Positions 34,764 through 43,077 of a stretch of DNA of 49,014 bases are shown in pieces. Both the position numbers and the translations under genes were made by a program. Each line of letters starts with the position of its first letter. Position 1 is the first letter of the stretch. The DNA is from Planctomycetota bacterium. GTDB lineage: Bacteria; Planctomycetota; UBA1135; GCA-002686595. The stretch lies in the NCBI GenBank assembly GCA_029259595.1, contig JAJDEW010000018.1:1-49014 (forward strand). The letters are read 5' to 3'. Below the pieces are notes generated by a model. The model was not told the DNA's origin, searched no databases, and saw only the letters and a list, made by a program, of their open reading frames with translations.

Positions 34764-35812
34764 GCTGCACGCACTCTCGATGCGAGACCGATCGCGACCG
34801 CCAGGGACGGAGCACAGGCCTCGAGGTCTTCGATGTCGACACGCTCCGCAGCGACGCGGATCCCTTCCAGTGGGTTCCAGGTGCGGGCGGTCCGTCCAAT
34901 GGCTTGTTCGATGAAGGCGACGGCACCGGGAGCCATGGCTCCCCCGCCGGACAGGAGCACTTCCTCGACTCGCAGACCCTCGCGGTTCTCGACGTAGTCC
35001 AGGGACAGCGAGATCTCGCTGACCAGGTCTTCGAGCACCGGGCTGATCGCACGGCTGACTTCGGCCTCGCGGCCGTCAGGATCCTTCTTGATCTCTTCGG
35101 CCTCGTAGTTCTCGACGCCCAGGCGACGAGCCGTGGCCTGGGTCATGTCCGCGCCACCGATGCCGATCTCGCGGCTGAAGCACGTCTCGTTGTCGCAGAG
35201 CACGTTGATCGAGGTCCCGGTGGCACCGACGTCGACGAGCGCGATCGCACGTCCTTCGGATTCCTCCATCTCACCGCCGTCGAGCCCGCAGAGCTCCCAA
35301 GCGTTGGCCAGGGCGAAGACGTCGACGTCGACAGCGACCGGCGAGAGGCCTTGTCGGACGATCTCTCGAACCTGCTCGTCGACCGCCGAGTTCCGGCAGG
35401 CCGCGAGCACGACGCCCATTTGTTCGTTGCCACCTTGGCTCCCTTCGGTCGCGGACGGCGGCCGGCGGTGCAAGCGCTGACAATCGAGGACGACTTCGTC
35501 CGAGTCGAAGGGCAAGTACTTGTCCGACTCGAAACGGATCGCTTGGCGCAGCTCCGAATCGGACATGTCGAGCATCGTGATGTAGCGGACGACCACAGAC
35601 TGGCCGGAGACCGACGTCACGACGTTCTTTGTCTTGAACTTGCCCTTGCTGAATACCTGGGCGATCGCTTCTACGCGATCGCCGCCGGCAGGGATTTCGG
35701 CCCGGGCGAATCCGGTGATGACTGGCTCGGAGCCGTCGAGGGTGATCTCGACGGCCTTGACGACTTGGCCGCCCAGGTCGAGCCCTACGATGGATTTGTT
35801 CTTCCGGAACAC
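34760..35812 (-). CDS. pilM: type IV pilus assembly protein PilM (actin-like ATPase)
   Basis: The cytoplasmic actin-fold component of the pilus alignment complex, 350 residues as usual. Phosphate-binding motifs VGLDLGGQVVKAVEI (9-23) and ALVDVGATGTSINV are present. Family sequence includes AIRFESDKYLPFD, ISLSLDYVENREG and EVLLSGGGAMAPG. The start is GTG at 35810-35812 with AAGGA about ten bases upstream. It is the first gene of the pilMNOQ operon. Confidence 0.95.
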   Translation of the reverse strand: MFRKNKSIVGLDLGGQVVKAVEITLDGSEPVITGFARAEIPAGGDRVEAIAQVFSKGKFKTKNVVTSVSGQSVVVRYITMLDMSDSELRQAIRFESDKYLPFDSDEVVLDCQRLHRRPPSATEGSQGGNEQMGVVLAACRNSAVDEQVREIVRQGLSPVAVDVDVFALANAWELCGLDGGEMEESEGRAIALVDVGATGTSINVLCDNETCFSREIGIGGADMTQATARRLGVENYEAEEIKKDPDGREAEVSRAISPVLEDLVSEISLSLDYVENREGLRVEEVLLSGGGAMAPGAVAFIEQAIGRTARTWNPLEGIRVAAERVDIEDLEACAPSLAVAIGLASRVRAA

Positions 35813-36231
35813 CGATGAGCTTCCTTAACAGGGTCGTAGCGAGGTACGGGGACTCCCTCCCGAGGAAGGGAGGAGGAACGGCGTCAGATCCGTTCGGTGA
35901 GCCCTTTCGGCGCGAATCCCGGAAAAGCTGGAGGGTTTCGCAGCGGAGGTTCCCAGAAAGCTCCCCCCACACCGGCAGCGGGAGTGGAAAGGCCTTCCCT
36001 CAGCCCCCCAAGAGGCCTCGCGGCCGACGCCGCCAACGTCGAAGCGTCGCTCACGCTCGTCGGACGACAAGCGTCCCGCCACGAAGCAAAATCCGCTTGC
36101 CTGGGGGCACGGACCACTTCAGCGACGCGCTCGCGCCGCCCCTGGCAGGCCCCCCTGGAAGTGAGCTTCGGATGCGACAGCCGGGCTTTCCGGACGCGTG
36201 CAGCGCGCCGGACGACTCTGTCCCCGGGCTG
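35813..36231. other. 419-bp gene-free region upstream of pilM
   Basis: It should contain the promoter of the pil operon. The minus strand has a 6-bp hairpin (CCTCCC/GGGAGG, about 35854-35872) in the likely pilM leader. I found no convincing sigma70 pair and no clear sigma54 GG/GC pair. Frames here lack family resemblance. At its right end (36208-36243) an imperfect stem overlaps the HPr stop codon and could end that transcript. Confidence 0.4.
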
Positions 36232-36510
36232 CTAAGAGTCCGGGTGCTCGCCGAAGCCTTCGACGAAGAGCTGCTCGATCTCGCCCACCAGGGCCTGCGC
36301 ATCCGGGCCCCAGGCCCGGATCTCGACCCGATCACCGCGGGCCGCACCGAGGGTCATCAGCTCGATGATGCTCTTGCCGTTCACCTCGCGCGAGCCGACG
36401 CGCAGTCGTAGCTCGCTCCGAAAGCCGAGCGCCCGAGAAACGACCGAATGGCAGGGTCGTGCGTGCAGACCCTGCTCATTGACGACCTGCGTGATCCGGC
36501 TGGTCTCCAA
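36232..36510 (-). CDS. npr: HPr-family phosphocarrier protein (NPr-like)
   Basis: The product is 92 residues. The phosphorylatable His 16 sits in NEQGLHARPC, and the regulatory-site region VNGKSIIELMTLGA carries Ser 47. It passes phosphate from enzyme I to EIIA proteins. Directly upstream (8-bp gap) is a PtsN-like EIIA, and rpoN and hpf are close, which is the context of the nitrogen-related NPr rather than sugar-uptake HPr. No enzyme I, HPr kinase or sugar permease is visible. Confidence 0.92.
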   Translation of the reverse strand: METSRITQVVNEQGLHARPCHSVVSRALGFRSELRLRVGSREVNGKSIIELMTLGAARGDRVEIRAWGPDAQALVGEIEQLFVEGFGEHPDS

Positions 36511-36518
36511 CGCTCGCC

Positions 36519-37088
36519 TCAGCCGTTCGAGCCCTCCGGGGCTCCTTCCGACATCTCGCGCAGGAGCTCGACGAGCTCGGTTCGGTTGGCGACGCGGCGA
36601 GCAAAGTTGCGGAAGTCTCCCACACGGCCCAGCTGGCTGATCCAGCGCATCATCTCGAGGTGCCGCTCAGGGTCGTACTTGGGCGTCTCCTTCGCGGGCC
36701 GAACGACCAGGAAGAAGATGTGGGCATCCTCGCCGTCGAGGGAATTCCACGGGACGCCGTTCTCGTGGATCGAGAGGCTGACGAGCACTTCGTCGATGCC
36801 CTCGAGCTTCACGTGCGGAATGGCGACGTTCTGACCCACTCCGGTCGAGGCGAGCTCTTCGCGGTTCGCGAGGGCCTCGAGGGCCGCGGGCCGAAGCTCG
36901 TCGTCGAGCAGCTTGGCCTTGACCAGGTTGTCGACGAGCTCTTCGAAGACGGTCTCCTTCGTTGCCCCCTTCATCCGGAGGTTGCAGGCGGAGGGCTTGA
37001 AGAGCTTCCAGAAGTCCTTGGAGCTGGATTGCATCGAGGAGGTCGGAGGGGCGGATTCCCCGGCGAGGGCCCGGGGCGGGGCGGTCAT
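36519..37088 (-). CDS. ptsN: PTS EIIA component of the nitrogen type (PtsN-like)
   Basis: The product is 189 residues; the PtsN core is ~150, and the first ~25 residues are a Pro/Ser-rich extension. An ATG at 37032-37034 is an alternative start; neither has a good Shine-Dalgarno. The phosphoacceptor His 92 lies in STGVGQNVAIPHVK, the signature of mannitol/fructose/nitrogen-type EIIA. The C-terminal helix (RTELVELLREM) completes the domain. The protein is regulatory, with no fused EIIB/EIIC. It lies between hpf and the HPr gene, as in the rpoN operon of Proteobacteria. Confidence 0.9.
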   Translation of the reverse strand: MTAPPRALAGESAPPTSSMQSSSKDFWKLFKPSACNLRMKGATKETVFEELVDNLVKAKLLDDELRPAALEALANREELASTGVGQNVAIPHVKLEGIDEVLVSLSIHENGVPWNSLDGEDAHIFFLVVRPAKETPKYDPERHLEMMRWISQLGRVGDFRNFARRVANRTELVELLREMSEGAPEGSNG

Positions 37089-37169
37089 CGAGCTGGGGAA
37101 CGGGCTTGGTCAGGGAAGCCGGGATGATAGCACAAGCGGCAGCGCGGTTTTCGCGTGGGCCCCGGAAAC

Positions 37170-37200
37170 GACGAAGGCCCGGTCGAACCGGGCCTTCGTC
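37170..37200 (-). terminator. 14-bp hairpin terminator after hpf
   Basis: Arms 37170-37183 and 37187-37200 are perfectly complementary over 14 bases with a 3-base loop. On the minus strand it is followed by GTTTCC, a weak U-run. It lies 31 bases beyond the hpf stop and separates hpf from ptsN. Confidence 0.75.
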
Positions 37201-37231
37201 ACCGTACCGGCCAGGGGCCGGAATCCGGATT

Positions 37232-37552
37232 CTAAGAGCTGCGTGTGCGGGACTTGCGACGGGTGCCGTTGCGGAGCTTGTCCTTGTGCTTGGTCAAGAC
37301 CCGGGCCATACGGTCCACGGCCTCGTCGATCGCCATGCTGATGCTTTCACGCTTGGCATCGACGACCAGAACGACACCTCGTCGAACATTGGCCACCAGC
37401 TCCGCTCGATGTATGTCGTGATCACGCTCGAGAACAGCGCGAACCGAGACGGTCCCTTCGAAGTACTTGACGAGGTTCTGCAGCTTGTTGGCTACGTGCT
37501 CGCGGATCTTCGCGGGGTACTGATGATGGATGATGGCCACTTCTGTCTTCAT
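37232..37552 (-). CDS. hpf: ribosome hibernation promoting factor (short HPF/RaiA family)
   Basis: 106 residues from the ATG at 37550-37552. The longer open frame is rejected because a perfect AGGAGG lies six bases before this ATG and the family N-terminus begins here. The protein has the compact HPF fold (HVANKLQNLVKYFEGT, DIHRAELVANVRRGVVL, SISMAIDEAVDRMARVLTKHKDKL) and a basic tail. It binds the 30S decoding region in stationary phase. There is no C-terminal dimerisation domain, so it is a short HPF or YfiA type. A hairpin terminator follows. It belongs to the rpoN/ptsN neighbourhood. Confidence 0.92.
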   Translation of the reverse strand: MKTEVAIIHHQYPAKIREHVANKLQNLVKYFEGTVSVRAVLERDHDIHRAELVANVRRGVVLVVDAKRESISMAIDEAVDRMARVLTKHKDKLRNGTRRKSRTRSS

Positions 37553-37558
37553 GCAAAC

Positions 37559-37581
37559 CCTCCTGACGGTCGACGACCGTC
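37559..37581 (-). promoter_or_regulatory. hpf ribosome binding site and adjoining leader hairpin
   Basis: AGGAGG (37564-37559) is 6 bases from the hpf ATG. Immediately upstream, 37565-37571 and 37575-37581 form a 7-bp stem with a 3-base loop. The stem abuts but does not cover the Shine-Dalgarno; a regulatory role is speculative. Confidence 0.5.
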
Positions 37582-37927
37582 GGTTCGAACGAGCGTACCG
37601 GTCGGAGCGAGGGCGATCGTTCTGCGGTCGCTGCCTCCGGCCGAAGGGGTGAGGTCCGGCTTGCGGACGAAGTCGAACGACTCCGAAGCGCACCGTGCCG
37701 GCGCGGCTTCGAGGCTTGTTCGCGACCATCGCCGGTTGGGCGAGGGACGTCGAAGGGGACAGGTTCCCCTGACGCGACATGCGAACAGCCGAGTCGTCCA
37801 TGGGAGGTAAGATCTACCATGGACCCGACCGGCGAATCGGTCAAGAGGAGGCTCCCCCAAGCCTTCCACTGCGCAGGTTCGGAATCCTTCGGTCGGGACG
37901 GCTCGAGGACCGAAGCGCGACACTAGA
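37582..37927. other. divergent region between hpf and truA
   Basis: The interval between the two starts (375 bases with the hpf leader) carries the leaders of hpf (minus) and truA (plus). No confident promoter pair was found. It contains a candidate 35-codon ORF on the plus strand (listed separately) and two CCATGG palindromes at about 37798-37803 and 37817-37822. Confidence 0.4.
37819..37926 (+). CDS. candidate 35-codon leader ORF upstream of truA
   Basis: It starts at an ATG with GGGAGG 11 bases upstream (37802-37807) and stops at TAG 37924-37926. That is one base before the first possible truA ATG, which itself lacks a Shine-Dalgarno. The peptide is basic and polar with no recognised family. 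Translational coupling to truA is possible; equally it may be chance. Confidence 0.3.
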   Translation: MDPTGESVKRRLPQAFHCAGSESFGRDGSRTEARH

Positions 37928-37960
37928 ATGTCGCGCCGCGCACCCAGCGCGTGCGATCTC

Positions 37961-38758
37961 ATGCGCAACGTCCGTGCCCTTTTTTCCTACGACGGCTCGC
38001 GCTTCTTCGGTTGGCAGCGCCAGGACGGCTTCCCGACGGTCCAGGAAGCCGTCGAGAGTGCGCTCCATTCCCTGCTCGGAGAACCGCATACCGTCTATGG
38101 GAGCGGGCGAACGGACACGGGCGTCCACGCCCTCGGGCAGGTCGCGAATTTTCACGTCGAGACGCAGCTCGACGACGAGCGCCTGCTCTTCGCGCTGAAC
38201 GCTCATCTCGACGAAGGCGTGGTCGTACGTGCCCTGGAGACGTGCCCGGACGATTTTCACGCGCAGAAGCATGCCATCGGCAAGCGCTATGCCTATGTGC
38301 TGCTCACGACGCGCTTTCGACCTCCATTCGCACAGGATTTCGCCCACTGGACGCCGGATTCCCTGGATCTGGGCGCGATGCGACGGGCGGCCCTGGACCT
38401 CTCGGGCGAGCACGACTTCTCCGCCTTCGCGACGTCCGGCTCTCCTCGCAAGAGCAACGTGCGCCGCATCGCTTCGCTGCACTGGATTGCGCGGCGGGAC
38501 CGCCTGGCCTTCGTCATCCAGGGCAACGGCTTCCTCTACAACATGGTCCGCACGATCGCCGGGACCCTGTTAGAGGTCGGCCGCGGGAAGCGCGCCCGGG
38601 ATTCGATCGCCGATCTGATCGCTTCGCGCGATCGCACGCAGGCCGGCCCGACGGCCGCAGCCAGCGGCCTGTATCTCGTCTCCGTGTTGTACGCGGAGCC
38701 GAGCTTCCGCGGACACGCTACGACCCGTCGCCCTCCGGGCGTCTTTCCACTCTCCTGA
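37961..38758 (+). CDS. truA: tRNA pseudouridine(38-40) synthase TruA
   Basis: Converts uridines 38-40 of the tRNA anticodon arm to pseudouridine. About 265 residues from the ATG at 37961, where the family N-terminus (MRNVRALFSYDGSRFFGWQRQ) begins; an ATG at 37928 would add 11 residues. The catalytic Asp lies in GSGRTDTGVHALGQVANF. Later motifs are KRYAYVLL, HDFSAFAT and NGFLYNMVRTIAGTLLEVGRG. It is the only plus-strand gene between 278 and 44149, and it converges on rpoN with an 11-base gap. Confidence 0.95.
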   Translation: MRNVRALFSYDGSRFFGWQRQDGFPTVQEAVESALHSLLGEPHTVYGSGRTDTGVHALGQVANFHVETQLDDERLLFALNAHLDEGVVVRALETCPDDFHAQKHAIGKRYAYVLLTTRFRPPFAQDFAHWTPDSLDLGAMRRAALDLSGEHDFSAFATSGSPRKSNVRRIASLHWIARRDRLAFVIQGNGFLYNMVRTIAGTLLEVGRGKRARDSIADLIASRDRTQAGPTAAASGLYLVSVLYAEPSFRGHATTRRPPGVFPLS

Positions 38759-38769
38759 GAGCGCACGCC

Positions 38770-40110
38770 TCAGGCGTACTTGCGGCGACGGTACGAGCTC
38801 GGAATGCCCAGTTCGCGCCGGTACTTGGCAACCGTCCGACGCGCGATCTTGACGCCGTCACGGACCAGAAGCTTCACGACCTCGTCGTCGGACAGGGGCC
38901 GGGTCGGATCCTCACCGGCAAAGATCGCCTTCACGGCCTCTTGCAAACTGTCGCGAGTCGTATCGTCGTCGGTCCCGGCCGGAGCGGGAAAGAGCTCGCG
39001 CAGCGCGATCGTTCCCCAGGGCGTTTCGGCGTACTTCTCCGCGACCGCACGGCTGACCGTCGAAACGTGGATGTCGAGGGCCTCGGCGACTTCGGTCAGC
39101 CGCAGCGGCACGAGGTGGTCGAGCCCCTTCTCCAGGCAGGCCTTCTGGCGCTCGAACACGTGCGTCGCGATCCGCAAGAGCGTCGTCCGGCGCTGCTCGA
39201 GCGCGTCCACGATCCAGCGGGCGCGGTCCAGCTTGTTGCGGAGGTAGCGGCGCACGTCGACATCGGTCCGCGGGTCCTTGACGAGCGCCTTCACGTCCTC
39301 GTCCAGGCGAACCGTCGGTAGCCCGGAGCCGTCGATACGGACCTCGAATCCGTTCGTGCCCTCCTCGACGATGACTTCGGGCCGGATCGGCCTGGGGCTC
39401 GTCGCGGCCACGCTGCGCCCGGGCGAGAGCTCGAGCTCCCGGAGGCGGCCGAGCAGTTCTTGCAGGCGCTCCTGGTCGATCTGCATCTCGCGCGCGACCT
39501 GGGGCAGCTTGTTCTTGACGACCTCGTCGAGGTGCTTCTCGAGGAGCGCGCAGAGCTCCGCATAGTCGGGATCGGCGGGATCGAGCTGCAGCAGCAAGGC
39601 CTCGACCAAGTTGCGCCCTCCGACTCCACGGGGCTCGAGCGACTGGAGCACGCCGATCGCGCGGCCCAGCATCTCTTCGTCGCCGACCAGCCCTTCCTCG
39701 TGGGCGAATTCGAGCAGCACGTCGTCGGGCACCTCCAGGAGGCCCCGTTCGTCCAGGGCACCGAGCAACAGCCGCACCCAACCCTCGAGCTCGGGAGTGA
39801 CCTCGGTCAGCGCGAGCTCGGCTTCGAGGTGGGCCACGAGGCCGCCTTCGGGCTCGGGCTGATTCTCGAGCCAGGCATCGAAACGGGCGGAGTCTTCGGC
39901 CGTCCGGCGCGGGCCGTAGGGCCCCGATTCCAGCTCGGAATGGGGCTCCTCGAGGTGCAGGGCCTCGTTCTCCTGGACCGCCTCACGCAGGTAGCGATCC
40001 AGTTCGAGCGTCGGAATCTGCAGGATTTCGACGGCCTGGAGCATCTTCGGCAGGAGCAGCATGTCCTGCCGCAGGCCCTGCCGCATGTTCTGGTGGAAGC
40101 CGAGTGCCAT
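38770..40110 (-). CDS. rpoN: RNA polymerase sigma-54 factor
   Basis: 446 residues from the ATG at 40108-40110; an in-frame extension of 27 residues upstream is unlike the family. The N-terminal region I, rich in Gln and Leu, interacts with activator ATPases (QNMRQGLRQDMLLLPKMLQAVEILQIP). An acidic region II, core-binding domain and HTH follow. The RpoN box IARRTVAKYR, which contacts the -24 element, lies near the C-terminus, which ends YRRRKYA. Transcription from its promoters needs AAA+ activators, none of which lies in the window. The neighbours hpf, ptsN and npr repeat the classical rpoN gene group. Confidence 0.95.
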   Translation of the reverse strand: MALGFHQNMRQGLRQDMLLLPKMLQAVEILQIPTLELDRYLREAVQENEALHLEEPHSELESGPYGPRRTAEDSARFDAWLENQPEPEGGLVAHLEAELALTEVTPELEGWVRLLLGALDERGLLEVPDDVLLEFAHEEGLVGDEEMLGRAIGVLQSLEPRGVGGRNLVEALLLQLDPADPDYAELCALLEKHLDEVVKNKLPQVAREMQIDQERLQELLGRLRELELSPGRSVAATSPRPIRPEVIVEEGTNGFEVRIDGSGLPTVRLDEDVKALVKDPRTDVDVRRYLRNKLDRARWIVDALEQRRTTLLRIATHVFERQKACLEKGLDHLVPLRLTEVAEALDIHVSTVSRAVAEKYAETPWGTIALRELFPAPAGTDDDTTRDSLQEAVKAIFAGEDPTRPLSDDEVVKLLVRDGVKIARRTVAKYRRELGIPSSYRRRKYA

Positions 40111-40224
40111 GGCAAACCCCACGCACGCGCGGGGTCCTCCCGTATCGACCAGGCACAGGTCCGGATTGAGGGTCGACTCGGCCCGTCCCACGACGGGCCA
40201 CCTCCGCGGGCGTCCGGCCCCGCT

Positions 40225-40911
40225 TCAGGCTTCGGGAAGGCGGCGCAGCACGACGCGCCCTTCGAGGGCGTCCTCGAGCACGCCCCGGTGCAGGTATTCG
40301 AGCGCCGCACCCGCCGGCAAGCCGCGCGCGAGCCGCGTCACCCGCAACACGAGCCCGGCGTGGTCCAGGGCCTCCAGCACGACCAGCGCCGTCGCTTCCC
40401 CCTCGGCATCGGGATCCGTCCCCAGAACGACCTCCCGGATCTCTTCGCGCCGGACGCGCTCGACCAAGCGTCCGATCGTCAAGTGCCGAGCGTCGATCCC
40501 CTCCCCCGGCTGCAGGGAGCCGAAGAGCACGTGGTAGACGCCGGAGAAGGCGCCCGAACGCTCGACCGCCTCCACGTCGCGCGGCTCTTCGACGACCAGG
40601 ATCGTGCTCCTGTCCCGCTCCTCGTCCGAGCAGATCGCGCACGGGTCGAGCTCCGTGACGTTGGCACAGCGCCCGCAACGGCGGGTGTTCTTGGCCGCGT
40701 CCTCGAGCGCCACCGCCAGCTCGCGCGTCGACGGATCGCGCAGGACATGGAACGCGAGGCGCTCCGCCGAGCGGCGCCCGATGCCGGGAAAGCGCTCGAA
40801 GGCCCGAATCAAGCGCTCGAGGGGCTTGGGATAGGCCAAGACTAGGAGTCCGAAACCGTGCCCCGGATGCCACGGCGTCGGCATCCGCAGGGGTGGAGCG
40901 CCTGGACGCAA
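40225..40911 (-). CDS. recR: recombination mediator RecR
   Basis: The product is up to 228 residues; the conserved part begins at LAYPKPLERLIRAFERFPGIGRRSAERLAFH (about residue 25), so the true start may be a TTG near 40839 or an ATG at 40884. The helix-hairpin-helix is followed by a four-Cys zinc motif (C79, C82, C91, C94) and a Toprim domain (ILVVEEPRDVEAVE, LGTDPDAEGEATA). RecR works with RecO/RecF in loading RecA at gaps. It lies downstream of ybaB in the conserved dnaX-ybaB-recR string. Confidence 0.93.
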   Translation of the reverse strand: MRPGAPPLRMPTPWHPGHGFGLLVLAYPKPLERLIRAFERFPGIGRRSAERLAFHVLRDPSTRELAVALEDAAKNTRRCGRCANVTELDPCAICSDEERDRSTILVVEEPRDVEAVERSGAFSGVYHVLFGSLQPGEGIDARHLTIGRLVERVRREEIREVVLGTDPDAEGEATALVVLEALDHAGLVLRVTRLARGLPAGAALEYLHRGVLEDALEGRVVLRRLPEA

Positions 40912-40951
40912 GGGCAGGTGCGCACGGGGCGCGAACTTCCGAGCCAGCGCA

Positions 40952-41275
40952 CTAGAAGATCCCGGGCAGGTGCATTCCGCCGGTGACCTGACCGATCGTC
41001 TTCTTCTCGGTCTCCTCGGCGCGGCGCAACGCGTCCTGAAGGGCGCCGAGGACGAGGTCCTCCAGCATCTTGGGGTCGTTGGCCTGCAGCACGTCCGGGC
41101 CGATCTCGACCCGCTTCACCTCGTGCCGGTCCGCCGAGAGCTCGATGCGAACGACACCGCCGCCCGCACTCCCCTCGATCATCGTCGTGCGCAGCTCCGA
41201 CTTCACCTTGTCGATCTGCCGCTGCATCTCTTGGGCCTGCTTCAGCAGGTTCCCCATGTCTCCCAGACCGCTCAT
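40952..41275 (-). CDS. ybaB: YbaB/EbfC-family nucleoid-associated protein
   Basis: 107 residues starting at the ATG at 41273-41275, which overlaps the dnaX stop (ATGA at 41272-41275). Family features: MGNLLKQAQEMQRQIDKVKSEL, GSAGGGVVRIELSADRHEVKRVEIGPDVL, and MLEDLVLGALQDALRRAEE. It is a small dimeric DNA-binding protein. The frame remains open far upstream across dnaX, but only this part resembles the family. Confidence 0.95.
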   Translation of the reverse strand: MSGLGDMGNLLKQAQEMQRQIDKVKSELRTTMIEGSAGGGVVRIELSADRHEVKRVEIGPDVLQANDPKMLEDLVLGALQDALRRAEETEKKTIGQVTGGMHLPGIF

Positions 41276-43059
41276 GAAAGATCCTCGATCACGCCTCCGA
41301 AGAGGTCGGCGACGTCCTGCGTGAAGGTGTCCTTGCCGCGGCGCGGCGCGGGTCCCTCGGTTTTCGGCTCGGCGCGTTCCGCCGCGCGGGGCGGAGCCTG
41401 CGGTACGAGCGTTTGCGAGGATTCCTGTGGCGAGGGCTCGGCACCGGGGCCGGCCTTGCGGGACTTGGACACGTCCGGCGTCGAGGAGCCGTCGTCGACC
41501 GTGATCGTGAGCTCCCCATCCCCCGCCACGCGAGTGAAGACGCGTTGGAGTGCGGAACGGTTGCGCCGATCGCCGAGCAGGCGCTGACCGGCGTCGCCTG
41601 GCTTGCGGATCAGGAGCTCGTAACGCCCGGCCTCGCCCGTCAGACGTCCTTGCCTCTCGAGCAGATCCGCGAGCGATCCGTGCCCTTGGACGAGTTCCGC
41701 CAGATAGGCGCTCCAGAGCTCGGTCGGACCGAGCGGTCGGCGCGGCGCCTCGGTTGCCGAAGTCGGAGTCGGGGCCGGGCTCGGGGAGCCCTGCGCGTCC
41801 GAGGGCTTCGACGTGGCGGCCCGGGCCGGCGGTGGGCTCGCGACCGGCTTCGACGACGCGGGGATGCGTGCGGGGGGCTCGGGTGCGGGCGCGGCGGCCT
41901 GCTCCGGATGGCCCTGTCCGAGCCGCGCCTCGAGCGCGAGCAAGCGCTCGACGAGGGCCGCGGTCGGGACGCTGGCCTCCGGTCGCGCGAGTCCCAACAG
42001 GGCGATCTCGATCGCGATACGCTCCTGACCGGGAAACAGCCGCAAACGCTCCCGCAAGCGTAGCAGCTCCTCCATCCACAGCTCGATACGGTCCGCGCCG
42101 AGCCGCTGGGCACGCTCGAGCGCCGCTTGGCGCTCTTCCGGGGAGCCTTGAATCCAGGGCGCGTCCAGGCCGCAACGCGCGAGCACGACCGAGCGCCGCA
42201 GCTCCGCCAGAAGCCCGCCGACAAGCTCGCCCTCGGAGCCACCGAATCCGGCGAGCGCTTGCAGGAGCCCGGCACGGTCATGGGCCTCGATGTGGCCGAG
42301 GATGAGAAGCAGAGCCTCACCCCCACCGTCGCCGGCGAGCCGGCGCAGATCCTCCAAGCTGGGTTCGTCGCCGCCCAAGGCGAGCAGCTTGTCCGCCAGC
42401 GACAGCGCATCGCGCATCCCGCCCTTGGCCTCGCGCGCGAGGGCCTCCACGACCCCGCTTTCGGCTTTCACGCCTTCCTTCTCGAAGACATCGGTGAGTC
42501 GCCCGGCGATCTGGACTTCACTCAGCGGGTCGAGACGAAGGACCTGACAGCGCGAAAGGATCGTATCGAGAACCTTGTGCGGCTCCGTCGTCGCGAAGAG
42601 GAAGACAACGTGGGGAGGAGGCTCTTCGAGCGTCTTCAAGAGGGCGTTGAAGGCCCCCTTGGAGAGCATGTGGACCTCGTCGATGATGTAGACCTTCGTA
42701 CGCCCGCGCATCGGCGCATAGGCGACCTCGTCACGCAGCTCGCGAATCGTGTCGACGCCCGTATGCGACGCAGCATCGAGCTCGATGATGTCGAGGGAGC
42801 TGCCTTCGTCCGCCGAGACGCAGAGCTCGCATGTGCCGCAGGGCGTCGCCGTCGGCCCGCTCTCGCAATTCAGGCCCTTCGCCAGAATGCGCGCCATCGT
42901 CGTCTTGCCCGTCCCGCGCGGCCCGGCGAAGAGGTAGGCGTGGCCGAGTCGCCCTTCGGCCAGCGCACCGGACAAGATCCGCGTGACGACCTCCTGTCCG
43001 ATGACTTCGGAGAAGGTACGCGGGCGGTACTTGCGGGCGAGAACGAGGTAGGCAGACAT
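41272..43059 (-). CDS. dnaX: DNA polymerase III subunit tau (clamp loader)
   Basis: 595 residues from the ATG at 43057-43059, giving the family start SAYLVLARKYRP. AAA+ ATPase: Walker A GPRGTGKT (46-53), zinc-module Cys 65, 74, 77 and 80, Walker B VYIIDEVHML, sensor LFATTEPHKV and SRC motif. The third domain continues to ~360. A Pro/Ala-rich linker (~385-440) is followed by a C-terminal domain resembling the tau region. No obvious A-rich slippery site for gamma was noticed. It is coupled to ybaB, and the SRP RNA gene ends only ~18 bases upstream of the ATG. Confidence 0.95.
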   Translation of the reverse strand: MSAYLVLARKYRPRTFSEVIGQEVVTRILSGALAEGRLGHAYLFAGPRGTGKTTMARILAKGLNCESGPTATPCGTCELCVSADEGSSLDIIELDAASHTGVDTIRELRDEVAYAPMRGRTKVYIIDEVHMLSKGAFNALLKTLEEPPPHVVFLFATTEPHKVLDTILSRCQVLRLDPLSEVQIAGRLTDVFEKEGVKAESGVVEALAREAKGGMRDALSLADKLLALGGDEPSLEDLRRLAGDGGGEALLLILGHIEAHDRAGLLQALAGFGGSEGELVGGLLAELRRSVVLARCGLDAPWIQGSPEERQAALERAQRLGADRIELWMEELLRLRERLRLFPGQERIAIEIALLGLARPEASVPTAALVERLLALEARLGQGHPEQAAAPAPEPPARIPASSKPVASPPPARAATSKPSDAQGSPSPAPTPTSATEAPRRPLGPTELWSAYLAELVQGHGSLADLLERQGRLTGEAGRYELLIRKPGDAGQRLLGDRRNRSALQRVFTRVAGDGELTITVDDGSSTPDVSKSRKAGPGAEPSPQESSQTLVPQAPPRAAERAEPKTEGPAPRRGKDTFTQDVADLFGGVIEDLS

Positions 43060-43077
43060 GGTGAGCGGAGCGCGAGC

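Noticed and set aside
35854..35872. Hairpin upstream of pilM as a riboswitch
   Set aside because: Only a 6-bp stem with no conserved riboswitch core; too weak to call.
37553..37801. 83-codon N-terminal extension of HPF
   Set aside because: Basic, unstructured sequence unlike the family, and a perfect AGGAGG precedes the internal ATG at 37552.
41276..42175. Long N-terminal extension of the ybaB frame across dnaX
   Set aside because: Only the last 107 codons resemble YbaB. The rest overlaps dnaX in another frame and is low-complexity; the ATG overlapping the dnaX stop is the natural start.
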